Positions 1-7,923 of a DNA stretch of 33,124 nt are shown here, in pieces (positions within the stretch are counted from its first letter, which is position 1; each line of letters starts with the position of its first letter). The notes beneath the pieces were generated by a model, which had not been told where the DNA came from, did not search any database, and saw only the letters and a list, made by a program, of their open reading frames with translations. The stretch comes from Methylococcaceae bacterium (lineage in GTDB: Bacteria > Pseudomonadota > Gammaproteobacteria > Methylococcales > Methylomonadaceae), in the NCBI GenBank assembly GCA_029937975.1, contig JAPYOW010000019.1, positions 1-33,124 on the forward strand. Direction: 5' to 3'. Made by a program: the position numbers and the translations under genes.

Positions 1-129
1 CATGAAGAAAAATTAATAACCATATGATAATTATTGGCTTTATTTTTTTGGCATGGATGGATACAAGTGATGAGGGGTAAATAGAGCTAAGTCATTGTAG
101 AAAAAGGAAGTCTTTAATGTAAAACAGTC
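1..129. other. Upstream intergenic sequence before mraZ
   Basis: This AT-rich stretch at the left edge holds no convincing coding frame. The minus-strand ORF at 114-494 is a shadow of mraZ. In many gammaproteobacteria the RNase P RNA gene lies upstream of mraZ, but I see no recognisable rnpB 3' end here. Confidence 0.4.
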
Positions 130-158
130 TTGACGCAGCAGAAATAGAAACCTATTAT
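130..158 (+). promoter_or_regulatory. Sigma70-type promoter of the dcw cluster
   Basis: TTGACG (130-135) and TATTAT (153-158) are separated by exactly 17 nt, matching five of six and four to five of six consensus positions. Transcription would start near 164-166, about 70 nt before mraZ. The promoter lies directly upstream of the phased G-tract repeats interpreted as MraZ boxes, the arrangement expected for an autoregulated Pmra. Confidence 0.75.
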
Positions 159-165
159 TGCAAAC

Positions 166-231
166 AAGTGGTTAAAAGTGGTGCAAAAGGGAATTTCGTA
201 GTGCAAAAGGGAATTGTTCATTTTCTTGGGG
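166..231 (+). promoter_or_regulatory. Putative MraZ operator: 10-bp-phased G-tract repeats
   Basis: G-rich tetramers recur in strict 10-bp register: GTGG at 168 and 178, AGGG at 188 and 208, GGGG at 228, with a degenerate GTAG at 198 and a missing unit at 218. The middle part is also an exact 15-bp direct repeat, GTGCAAAAGGGAATT, at 181-195 and 201-215. E. coli MraZ is known to bind TGGGN units separated by 5 nt, which is the same 10-bp period. The repeats begin at the predicted transcription start, so binding would block the promoter or early elongation. Assignment to MraZ is inference. Confidence 0.7.
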
Positions 232-237
232 TGAAAT

Positions 238-705
238 GTGTTAAGAGGTGTAAGTTCAATCAATCTGGATGCTAAAGGGCGTCTTGCAATTCCGACGCGG
301 TATAGAGCGGAATTACAGGAGAGTTGCGAGCGCCAGATGGTGGTAACTGTTGCCGTAGACGGACAATGTGTTGGCGAAAGGGGATGCCTTTGGCTGTATC
401 CCTTGCCTGAATGGGAAAAACTGGAACTTACGATTAGTAAACTGCCCTCATTAAATAAAACAGCGGTTAGACTGAGGCGGTTTTTAATTGGCAATGCCTC
501 AGAATGTGAAATGGATGGGCAGGGGCGTTTGTTATTACCCGAAAAATTAAGGACATTTTCTGAGATGGATAAAAAAATAGTGTTAGTCGGGCAATTGAAT
601 AAATTTGAAATCTGGAATGATGTTGCCTGGACGGATAAAGAAGCAGAATGGATGAGTGGAGATGATACAGAAGGTTTGGACGAATTGGCTACATTGTCCT
701 TTTAA
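238..705 (+). CDS. mraZ: MraZ, transcriptional regulator of the dcw operon
   Basis: MraZ is a DNA-binding protein of the SpoVT/AbrB (double-psi) fold that forms rings and represses its own operon. The 155-aa product matches the family length (about 150). It contains two tandem MraZ half-domains with the hallmark segments NLDAKGRLAIPTRYR near residues 9-23 and CEMDGQGRLLLPEKLR near residues 90-105. The start is GTG at 238; GGGG at 228-231 serves as ribosome binding site and overlaps the last MraZ box, so operator occupancy could also touch translation. A short insertion (VGERGC, about residues 45-50) before LYPLPEWE is not in E. coli MraZ. It is the first gene of the cluster, six nt ahead of rsmH. 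Confidence 0.95.
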   Translation: MLRGVSSINLDAKGRLAIPTRYRAELQESCERQMVVTVAVDGQCVGERGCLWLYPLPEWEKLELTISKLPSLNKTAVRLRRFLIGNASECEMDGQGRLLLPEKLRTFSEMDKKIVLVGQLNKFEIWNDVAWTDKEAEWMSGDDTEGLDELATLSF

Positions 706-711
706 ATAGTT

Positions 712-1644
712 ATGGAGCATTTATCAGTACTATACGATGAGTCTATACAAGGGCTGGATATCAAGCCTGAAGGGCTTTATGTTGATTGTACCTTTGGGCG
801 GGGTGGGCATAGCCGCGGTATATTGGCGAAGTTGGGAGAAAAGGGACGGTTGCTGGCATTTGATCGGGATTTAGCCGCTATTCAATCTGATTTGGCCATT
901 AACATGACAAAAGATTCGCGGTTCAGATTACATCATGGCTGTTTTTCCCAGCTTGCGGGTGTAATTGAACAGTGTGGCGAGACGCAACAAGTGGATGGGG
1001 TGCTGATGGATCTAGGCGTTTCTTCACCGCAGTTAGATGATGCGCAACGGGGTTTTAGTTTTATGAGGGATGGACCTTTAGATATGCGTATGGATGATAG
1101 TCAGGGCCGCTCTGCTGCAGAATGGCTTATGCAGGTGAGTGAGCCAGCATTGGTTAAAGTATTGTTTGAGTATGGAGAGGAGCGTTTTGCACGACGTATT
1201 GCAGGGGCGGTAATAGAAAGAAGAGCTCAGTCACCTCTACAAACCACACGGGATCTGGCTATGTTGATTGAAGCGGTAGTGCCTAGGCGGGAAAAACACA
1301 AGCATCCGGCGACTCGAAGTTTTCAGGCCATAAGAATTGAAATTAACAATGAACTGGAGGAAATTAAACAGGGTTTGCAACAATCTTTAAGTATTTTAAA
1401 ACCAGGTGGCAGATTAGTTGTGATTTCCTTTCATTCCTTAGAAGACAGAATAGTTAAGCGATTTATTAAAAAAGAATCGGGACGTAAATTTAACCCCGGG
1501 AAATTACCCATAAGAGAAGTAGATATTGAGCAAGGGGGCTTGAGAAAAATAGGTAAGGCAGTGAAAGCGGGGAAAAACGAACTGGCCCGAAACCCGAGAG
1601 CCCGGAGTGCTATCTTGCGAATAGCTGAAAGAATCGAATCTTGA
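712..1644 (+). CDS. rsmH: 16S rRNA m4C1402 N4-methyltransferase RsmH
   Basis: RsmH (MraW) uses S-adenosylmethionine to methylate N4 of cytidine 1402 in the ribosomal P site. The 310-aa protein has the SAM-binding TFGRGGHSRGIL loop near residue 27, the catalytic-region LMDLGVSSPQLDDAQRGFSFMRDGPLDMRM near 98-127, and the C-terminal HPATRSFQAIRI and VVISFHSLEDRIVKRF motifs. Length and all motifs match E. coli RsmH (313 aa). The start at ATG 712 has no strong Shine-Dalgarno sequence and lies six nt after the mraZ stop. Its TGA overlaps the ftsL ATG by one base (TGATG), indicating coupling. Confidence 0.97.
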   Translation: MEHLSVLYDESIQGLDIKPEGLYVDCTFGRGGHSRGILAKLGEKGRLLAFDRDLAAIQSDLAINMTKDSRFRLHHGCFSQLAGVIEQCGETQQVDGVLMDLGVSSPQLDDAQRGFSFMRDGPLDMRMDDSQGRSAAEWLMQVSEPALVKVLFEYGEERFARRIAGAVIERRAQSPLQTTRDLAMLIEAVVPRREKHKHPATRSFQAIRIEINNELEEIKQGLQQSLSILKPGGRLVVISFHSLEDRIVKRFIKKESGRKFNPGKLPIREVDIEQGGLRKIGKAVKAGKNELARNPRARSAILRIAERIES

Positions 1645-1910
1645 TGTCTAAGGTTTTGTTGTTGGCTGGGTTATTTGCTCTATTGCTAATAACGGCATTA
1701 CTGGTGATTGATAAGAAATATGAGTCACGCACTCTTTTTATCGAAATGCAAAAGCAAGAAAAAATGCTGGATAATTATGAGATTGAGTGGGGGAAATTGC
1801 AATTGGAATTAACCATGTTGACTGCGGAAAATAGAGTTGAACGGGTCGCTAAAAAGAAACTCGGATTGATTATGCCGACTCGTAAAAGCACCATTTATTT
1901 AAAGCCATAG
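1644..1910 (+). CDS. ftsL: Cell division protein FtsL (short form)
   Basis: FtsL is a bitopic inner-membrane protein that, with FtsQ and FtsB, forms the divisome scaffold that activates FtsWI. The 88-aa product has a membrane segment at about residues 3-22, almost no cytoplasmic tail, then a periplasmic coiled coil rich in Leu, Glu and Lys ending in VAKKKLGLIMPTRKSTIYLKP, a typical FtsL C terminus. E. coli FtsL is 121 aa, the difference being the missing cytoplasmic N terminus. I prefer ATG 1644 (TGATG overlap with rsmH) to the TTG at 1641 used in the ORF track. It is followed by an unusual 344-nt gap before ftsI. Confidence 0.9.
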   Translation: MSKVLLLAGLFALLLITALLVIDKKYESRTLFIEMQKQEKMLDNYEIEWGKLQLELTMLTAENRVERVAKKKLGLIMPTRKSTIYLKP

Positions 1911-2254
1911 GCCTTTACTGATCATTAAGCCGTTCAGGGTTGCACCGTGTTTTTTCTGAAACAAGCTCTGGAGTAAGAGGCGTATAGTCTTGCTACACAA
2001 AGATTGAGATTGTTTAAGAGAGGGTAAAGAGGCTCTCGCATGTTTTCATACGAGGTGATAATTAAAGGTGATAGCCGTATTTGGAACAGATGAAATAAAA
2101 ATAGAACAGGCGCAGCGGGGGTTATTGACAGCTACCTGGGCATTCTTAGCAGGTCCTGGATAAGGTTAAAACCACTGGATTAGGCGGTAAACATTAAGCT
2201 TTAAAGCAGGTAACATAGTAGCAATGAGTGCTATTTTTTTAGAGGTTGCCTGAT
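1911..2254. other. Unusual 344-nt ftsL-ftsI spacer
   Basis: Nothing in this stretch codes for a recognisable protein. It interrupts a cluster whose other junctions overlap or nearly abut; in E. coli the same two genes lie almost end to end. Visible content: a 17-codon reading frame at 2040-2093 with an AAAGAGG seven nt upstream, a TTGACA at 2125-2130 without a properly spaced -10, and a hairpin plus seven T's at 2217-2240 directly before the ftsI ribosome binding site. It may be a decayed insertion, a regulatory leader or an unrecognised small gene. Confidence 0.6.
2217..2240 (+). terminator. Terminator-like hairpin abutting the ftsI ribosome binding site
   Basis: TAGCA (2219-2223) pairs with TGCTA (2229-2233) around loop ATGAG; AG at 2217-2218 can extend the stem against TT at 2234-2235. 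Seven T's (2234-2240) follow, then AGAGG at 2241-2245, the ftsI Shine-Dalgarno. The stem is short and AT-rich, so complete termination is unlikely. Partial attenuation or an effect on ftsI translation are possible. Confidence 0.4.
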
Positions 2255-4000
2255 ATGAGAGAAATACAACACAGGAACGTTGAGCGACCTGGCTTTGCCT
2301 TAAGGCGGCGTTTGTTATTAGGATTGTTCATGTGTGGCATGCTTATGCTGGCTGGGCGGGCGATTTTTTTACAAATCTATGATAAACAGTTTTTACAGCA
2401 ACAGGGGGATCGGCGTCATATTAGCGTTGTGACCGTACCCGCTTATAGAGGTAAGATTTTAGATAGAAATAATGTGGTTTTGGCTATTAGCACACCGGTT
2501 GAATCCGTCTGGGTAAACCCGCAACACTTTAAAAGAAATGATGCGGGCAACATAGATAGGGAGGCGTTGGAGAAGTTGCAACAGATCGCGAAATGGTTAA
2601 AGGTTCCTAAAAAGAAAATGGCACGTTGGCTGAGTGCAGAAACCACCAAGCGATTTGCCTATTTAAAACGACGGGTTAATCCACAGTTAGTTGAAAAAGT
2701 AAGAAAGCTACAGGTGTCCGGGGTTTATTTTGAAAGGGCGTTCAAGCGATATTATCCCGCGGGAGCGGTATCTGCACATATTGTTGGCTTTACCAATGTT
2801 GATGATGTGGGACAAGAGGGCATGGAACTTGGTTATGAACAAAGTTTAAAAGGCGTTGCCGGTAAAAAAAGAGTGATCAGAGATGGTAGAAGACGGGTCA
2901 TTAGTTTTAAGGATGTAGAGAATATTGAAGACCCTGTGCCCGGGCAGGATCTTGTGCTCAGTATTGATCAAAGGCTGCAGTATATAGCACATAAAGAGTT
3001 ACAGAAAACCGTAGTAGAGCATAAAGCACTTTCGGCTTCTTTAGTTATATTGGATGCAAAAAATGGAGACATTCTAGCCGCGGTGAATCAACCGGCTTTT
3101 AATCCAAATACGCGAATTGGCTTAACGGCGAGTGTTTATAGAAATAGAGCCATACTGGATGTATTTGAACCCGGTTCTACAGTAAAGCCATTTGTGGTTG
3201 CGGCGGCATTAGACGGGGGTTATGTCGAGGATGCTGAAAAAATAAAGACGCAAGGTTATTACAGAGTTGGACGTAATTTGGTGCGGGATGTTCATAATTA
3301 CGGCACTTTGAGTTTAATGCAGGTGCTAAAAAAATCCAGCAATGTGGCGATTAGTAAAATTGCCTTGAAGATGCCGAGAGAATATTTCTGGGGTATTTAT
3401 AACAAATTGGGTTTTGGTCTTACCGCACAGGTTGGGTTTCCAGGAGAAGCCAGCGGCGAGTTACTGGATTTTCAGCGGTGGCATGATTTTGAACAGGCAA
3501 CCTTAGCTTATGGTTATGGTCTCTCAACATCTGTGCTGCAGCTGGCTCGGTCGTATACAGCGTTGGCTGATGAGGGGGTTTTGCATTCGGTCAGTATTTT
3601 AAAGCGTGAGGAAGACTATGATGCGCAACGGGTGTTTAGCCGTGAAACAGCAAAGCAAGTCACAGAAATGCTTGAGCATGTGATTAAAAAGGATGGCACA
3701 GCTTATGCAGCCAGAGTCGATGGGTATCGAGTGGCCGGGAAAACGGGCACAGTAAAAATAGCGGTGGCCGGAGGATATGCCGATGATCGTTATTTGGCCA
3801 TATTTGTGGGGCTGGCGCCGGTGAGTAATCCACGGTTTGTGATTGCAGTTATGGTTAATGAACCGACGGCGGGTAAATATTATGGTGGGCAAGTGGCGGC
3901 ACCGGTTTTTTCAAAAGTGATGGCAGGAGCCTTAAGAGTCTATGGGGTTGCGCCGGATAAGGAAGATACCATGCCCGTATTGATAACAAAAATAAAATGA
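2255..4000 (+). CDS. ftsI: Septal peptidoglycan transpeptidase FtsI (PBP3)
   Basis: FtsI is the class B penicillin-binding protein that crosslinks septal peptidoglycan in partnership with FtsW. From ATG 2255 it is 581 aa: a membrane anchor at about residues 20-38, the pedestal domain with YRGKILDRNN near 64-73, and the transpeptidase domain. Catalytic motifs sit at S308-T-V-K311, S361-S-N363 and K496-T-G498, closely matching E. coli positions 307, 359 and 494. I prefer ATG 2255 to the track's TTG 2246 because AGAGG at 2241-2245 lies nine nt upstream of the ATG but directly touches the TTG. The stop overlaps murE (ATGA). Confidence 0.97.
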   Translation: MREIQHRNVERPGFALRRRLLLGLFMCGMLMLAGRAIFLQIYDKQFLQQQGDRRHISVVTVPAYRGKILDRNNVVLAISTPVESVWVNPQHFKRNDAGNIDREALEKLQQIAKWLKVPKKKMARWLSAETTKRFAYLKRRVNPQLVEKVRKLQVSGVYFERAFKRYYPAGAVSAHIVGFTNVDDVGQEGMELGYEQSLKGVAGKKRVIRDGRRRVISFKDVENIEDPVPGQDLVLSIDQRLQYIAHKELQKTVVEHKALSASLVILDAKNGDILAAVNQPAFNPNTRIGLTASVYRNRAILDVFEPGSTVKPFVVAAALDGGYVEDAEKIKTQGYYRVGRNLVRDVHNYGTLSLMQVLKKSSNVAISKIALKMPREYFWGIYNKLGFGLTAQVGFPGEASGELLDFQRWHDFEQATLAYGYGLSTSVLQLARSYTALADEGVLHSVSILKREEDYDAQRVFSRETAKQVTEMLEHVIKKDGTAYAARVDGYRVAGKTGTVKIAVAGGYADDRYLAIFVGLAPVSNPRFVIAVMVNEPTAGKYYGGQVAAPVFSKVMAGALRVYGVAPDKEDTMPVLITKIK

Positions 4001-5469
4001 ATCTAGTCGAACTACTGAGCGGAATAGTTGAAGAGACGGCAATACCGGGGAGCGATTTTCAAATAAAGGGAATTGCGCTAGATAGCCGGGAAGTAAAAAA
4101 AGATTATGTCTTTTTTGCGTTAGCAGGTGCCATGGAGCATGGGCTTTTGTATGCAAAACAGGCCGTAGAGAATGGTGCATTTGCTGTGATTTATGACTCA
4201 CAGGGCAGTGATGAGTTTCAGTTGGGACAATTCGAAGTTGAACTATTGAGGGTGAAAAACTTAAGAGTTAAATTGGGATATATCGCCGATCGTTTTTATC
4301 AGTCACCGTCAAAAGAATTAGCTGTTATTGGGGTGACGGGGACTAATGGTAAAACGACCTGCAGTCAATTCCTGTTGCAATTGATCTCCGCGTGCGGAGT
4401 TATTGGGACATTGGGCTGGGGCACCACTAAGGCTATCAAAAAAACAGCTAATACCACGCCAGATGCTTTAGCCGTACAACAAATACTGGCTAATTTTGTA
4501 GTCAGGAAAAAGCAGGCGGTAGTGATGGAAGTTTCATCACATGGATTAGAGCAAGGACGGGTTAATGGCGTGCAATTTAAAGGTGCTGTATTTACTAATC
4601 TGAGTCGAGATCATCTGGATTACCACGGATCTATGGCGGCTTATTTAGAGGCTAAATTATTATTATTTAAACAGCCCGGATTGCAGTTTGCTGTAGTAAA
4701 TATTGATGACCCATACGGTGAAAAATTTTTAGCCGTGGTCGATAAAAAAACCACCTGCTGGGCATACAGTGCAACAGGAAAGACATCCTCTGCCATAGAA
4801 AATGTAACGGCGGATGAGGTGAGATACAGTGTCCATGGCATCGCATTTATGCTGTGCTGGCGGCTACAAAAAATGCAGGTGAAAACACGGATTGTAGGTG
4901 ATTTTAATTTAGAAAATATTTTAGCGGTCATTACTGTGCTACTGGCACAAGGACAGGGTTTAACGGAAGTGCTTGAAAAAGTATCCGGTTTGAGCGCTGT
5001 TGCTGGACGCATGGAGGGTTTTGGCGGGAATAATAAACCCTTTGTCTTGGTCGATTATGCACATAGCCCTGATGCTTTAGACAAAGTATTGAAAGGCGTG
5101 AAAAGGGACTGTCAAGGTAAGCTATGGCTGGTATTTGGATGTGGCGGTAATAGAGATAAAGGCAAGCGATCAGCAATGGGTGCGATAGCCTGCAAACTGG
5201 CTGATGCAGTGACTATTACCAATGATAATCCGAGATTTGAAGATCCGGCAATCATTATTAAAGAGATTTTGGCGGGGTGTCATGGCGATGTTTGTGAAGT
5301 TATTCAAAATAGACAACAAGCCATACAGTCAGTGATAAAGAGAGCAAAGATAAAAGATTGTATTGTGATTGCCGGTAAAGGGCATGAGGACTATCAAGAA
5401 GTTAACGGCATAAAGCAGCCGTTTAGTGATCAGTCTTTTGTCAGGCAAGGCTTGCGAGATTGGTCGTAA
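3997..5469 (+). CDS. murE: UDP-MurNAc-tripeptide synthetase MurE (meso-DAP adding)
   Basis: MurE is the cytoplasmic ATP-dependent ligase that adds the third residue to UDP-MurNAc-L-Ala-D-Glu. The 490-aa product shows the three Mur ligase domains: an N-terminal UDP-binding domain, a central ATPase with P-loop GTNGKTT at about 115-121, and a C-terminal domain. DNPR at about 410-413, followed by FEDP, is the known signature for meso-diaminopimelate selection, so DAP-type peptidoglycan is expected. VMEVSSHGLEQGRV and NLSRDHLDYHG are also family-typical. ATG 3997 overlaps the ftsI stop by four nt. Confidence 0.97.
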   Translation: MNLVELLSGIVEETAIPGSDFQIKGIALDSREVKKDYVFFALAGAMEHGLLYAKQAVENGAFAVIYDSQGSDEFQLGQFEVELLRVKNLRVKLGYIADRFYQSPSKELAVIGVTGTNGKTTCSQFLLQLISACGVIGTLGWGTTKAIKKTANTTPDALAVQQILANFVVRKKQAVVMEVSSHGLEQGRVNGVQFKGAVFTNLSRDHLDYHGSMAAYLEAKLLLFKQPGLQFAVVNIDDPYGEKFLAVVDKKTTCWAYSATGKTSSAIENVTADEVRYSVHGIAFMLCWRLQKMQVKTRIVGDFNLENILAVITVLLAQGQGLTEVLEKVSGLSAVAGRMEGFGGNNKPFVLVDYAHSPDALDKVLKGVKRDCQGKLWLVFGCGGNRDKGKRSAMGAIACKLADAVTITNDNPRFEDPAIIIKEILAGCHGDVCEVIQNRQQAIQSVIKRAKIKDCIVIAGKGHEDYQEVNGIKQPFSDQSFVRQGLRDWS

Positions 5470-6831
5470 ATGAAAATGTTGTTGAGTGAAGTTGCAAAAC
5501 AGACAGGCGGTGTCTTGTCAGGCGAAGATTTAAATATATCTTCCGTCAGTATAGACACTCGAAGCTTGGCAAAGGGGGATTTGTACATTGCCATCAAAGG
5601 CGAAAATTTTGATGGGCATGCCTTTGTAGATCAAGCTGAAATGGCGGGGGCGAATGCGGTGTTAGTTGAAAAGAAGTGTAATACAGCATTGCCGCAAATT
5701 GTGGTCAACGATAGTCATTTAGCTTTAGCTGAACTTGCAGCTGCCTGGAAAAAACAAGTTGAGGTTAAAACAGTAGCCATTACCGGCAGTAACGGAAAAA
5801 CGACAGTCAAGGAAATGATAGCCTCTATTTTGGGACTGGCAGGTAATGTTTTATATACCCAGGGCAATTTGAATAACGATATTGGCGTACCACTCACCTT
5901 GTTGAAATTGCATGAACAACACCAGTATGCAGTGATAGAAGCCGGTGCAAACCATGTGGGGGAAATTGCATATAGTTGTGGCTATGTGCAACCCGATATT
6001 GCCATTGTAAACAATGTGGGTGCGGCACATATAGAAGGGTTTGGTAGTCTTGAAGGTGTCGCCCGGGCAAAAGGCGAGATTTTTCAGAGTCTGGGGGAAC
6101 AGGGTGTTGCTGTTCTTAATAGAGATGATGATTTCTATGCATTATGGCTGGAATTGATCGAAGGTCGAAAGCTTGTGACTTTTGGCATGAATCAACAGGC
6201 AGACATCAGGGCTGAAGAGATATGTTCAAAAATAACGCATCAGGAATTTGCAACCAGCTTTAAGTTGATAACAGCCAGGGATGTAATGAACGTGCAACTG
6301 AAATTGGCTGGACACCATAATGTCATGAATGCACTCGCTGCCACGGCAGTTGCCATGCAATTAGGGATTGGCCTGCCACTGATAAAGCAAGGGCTGGAGC
6401 AGATGAAGCCAGTCACAGGCCGGTTACAACCCCTGCTGGGAAAACAGGGCGGGCTGATTATAGATGACAGTTATAATGCCAATCCAAATTCAGTCAAGGC
6501 GGCGCTGGAGGTGTTGATCGAAAGCGGTGGCGAACCCTGGGTGGTATTAGGCGCATTAGGTGAGATGGGCCCAGATAGTTTAGAAATACATCACGAATTA
6601 GGTAAATTGATAAAGGCCAAGCATGTTGTACGCTTGTTGACTATAGGCTCCGATGCAGAATCTGCCTCCTCTTCTTTTGGCAAAGGAGCCATTTTTTTCG
6701 ACTCGCAAGCAAGCTTGATAGGATTTTTAAAAAAGGAATTAAAAGGCTGTGAAAGTGTATTAATTAAAGGTTCAAGAATGCAAAAGATGGAAAAGATAGT
6801 AATGCAACTGGTAACAAATTTCAGGACATAA
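5470..6831 (+). CDS. murF: UDP-MurNAc-tripeptide D-Ala-D-Ala ligase MurF
   Basis: MurF attaches D-Ala-D-Ala to the tripeptide precursor, completing UDP-MurNAc-pentapeptide in the cytoplasm. The 453-aa protein (E. coli 452) carries the MurF N-terminal [24 protein letters not shown] segment, the P-loop TGSNGKTT at about 105-112, [13 protein letters not shown] near 134-146 and [13 protein letters not shown] near 329-341, all characteristic of MurF rather than MurE. ATG 5470 follows the murE stop with no gap; a second ATG two codons later (5476) could also be used, and neither has a strong Shine-Dalgarno, which suggests translational coupling. Confidence 0.97.
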   Translation: MKMLLSEVAKQTGGVLSGEDLNISSVSIDTRSLAKGDLYIAIKGENFDGHAFVDQAEMAGANAVLVEKKCNTALPQIVVNDSHLALAELAAAWKKQVEVKTVAITGSNGKTTVKEMIASILGLAGNVLYTQGNLNNDIGVPLTLLKLHEQHQYAVIEAGANHVGEIAYSCGYVQPDIAIVNNVGAAHIEGFGSLEGVARAKGEIFQSLGEQGVAVLNRDDDFYALWLELIEGRKLVTFGMNQQADIRAEEICSKITHQEFATSFKLITARDVMNVQLKLAGHHNVMNALAATAVAMQLGIGLPLIKQGLEQMKPVTGRLQPLLGKQGGLIIDDSYNANPNSVKAALEVLIESGGEPWVVLGALGEMGPDSLEIHHELGKLIKAKHVVRLLTIGSDAESASSSFGKGAIFFDSQASLIGFLKKELKGCESVLIKGSRMQKMEKIVMQLVTNFRT

Positions 6832-6838
6832 AGAGAAC

Positions 6839-7921
6839 ATGCTACTTTATTTAACAGATTATTTAATGAATTTTGATAGTAGCTTTCGGGTGTTTCAATA
6901 CCTGACATTAAGAGCTATTTTGGGGGCGCTAACAGCGTTAATTATTTCACTTATTATTGGCCCGATAATGATAAAGAAATTAACCCACAAAAAAATTGGT
7001 CAGTCTATACGCCAAGATGGTCCTGAAAGTCATCATGAGAAAGCAGGGACTCCAACGATGGGGGGGGCGTTAATTCTAGTAGCCATAACCATTAGCACAT
7101 TACTTTGGGCTGACTTGGAAAACCGGTATGTGTGGGTTGTATTATTTGTAACCTTAACGCATGGCATTATTGGTTTTATAGATGATTATAGAAAAGTGAT
7201 GCAGGGCAATAGTGATGGCTTGTCTGCAAAAACAAAATTATTCTGGCAGAGCTTGATTGCCATCAGTGTCGGTGTTTTTTTATATACAGCCGCAGAACTT
7301 CCTGCAGAAACACAATTTATAGTGCCCTTTTTTAAGAACGTAATGATTGATATGGGCTGGGGCTATGTTTTCGTCACTTTTATTGTGGTAGTGGGTACCA
7401 GTAATGCGGTGAATTTGACAGATGGACTGGATGGCTTGGCTATTATGCCAACTGTCATGGTCGGCGCTGCATTAGGTATTTTTGCGTATCTGTCGGGACA
7501 TGTCAGTTTTGCGCAATATCTAGCTATTCCTTATTTACCGGAGTCGGGTGAACTGATTGTGTTTTGTGCGGCACTGGTGGGTGCCGGCTTAGGTTTTTTG
7601 TGGTTTAACACCTACCCTGCAATGGTGTTTATGGGGGATGTGGGGGCGCTGGCTCTGGGGGCCGCGTTAGGGATTCTGGCGGTTCTGGTGCGACAAGAAA
7701 TAGTACTGATGATTATGGGGGGCGTTTTTGTTGCAGAAACAGTTTCAGTCATTATCCAGGTGGTGTCCTACAAGCTGAGGGGGAAGCGGGTATTTTTAAT
7801 GGCCCCTATTCATCATCATTACGAATTAAAAGGTTGGCCAGAACCTAGAATTATTGTGAGGTTCTGGATTATAACCGTGATCTTGGTATTGATCGGTTTA
7901 GCCACATTGAAATTAAGATAG
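6839..7921 (+). CDS. mraY: Phospho-MurNAc-pentapeptide transferase MraY
   Basis: MraY transfers phospho-MurNAc-pentapeptide to undecaprenyl phosphate, making lipid I at the inner membrane. The 360-aa length equals that of E. coli MraY. Multiple hydrophobic helices span the protein. Conserved cytoplasmic motifs are [11 protein letters not shown] near 66-76, the catalytic DDYRK with D115-D116, [13 protein letters not shown] near 189-201 and the histidine-rich [13 protein letters not shown] near 320-332. The start is ATG 6839, seven nt after murF, with a purine-rich AGAGA just upstream. Confidence 0.98.
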   Translation: MLLYLTDYLMNFDSSFRVFQYLTLRAILGALTALIISLIIGPIMIKKLTHKKIGQSIRQDGPESHHEKAGTPTMGGALILVAITISTLLWADLENRYVWVVLFVTLTHGIIGFIDDYRKVMQGNSDGLSAKTKLFWQSLIAISVGVFLYTAAELPAETQFIVPFFKNVMIDMGWGYVFVTFIVVVGTSNAVNLTDGLDGLAIMPTVMVGAALGIFAYLSGHVSFAQYLAIPYLPESGELIVFCAALVGAGLGFLWFNTYPAMVFMGDVGALALGAALGILAVLVRQEIVLMIMGGVFVAETVSVIIQVVSYKLRGKRVFLMAPIHHHYELKGWPEPRIIVRFWIITVILVLIGLATLKLR

Positions 7922-7923
7922 CC

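Noticed and set aside
181-215. Two 15-bp direct repeats as a CRISPR or mobile-element trace
   Set aside because: Only two short units in a promoter with 10-bp phasing; operator interpretation explains them better.
114-494. 126-aa minus-strand ORF over mraZ
   Set aside because: It lies opposite mraZ and its promoter, has no recognisable domain, and mraZ is unambiguous.
2125-2130. Perfect TTGACA in the ftsL-ftsI spacer as an internal promoter
   Set aside because: No TATAAT-like hexamer lies 16-18 nt downstream, so a sigma70 promoter is not supported by sequence alone.
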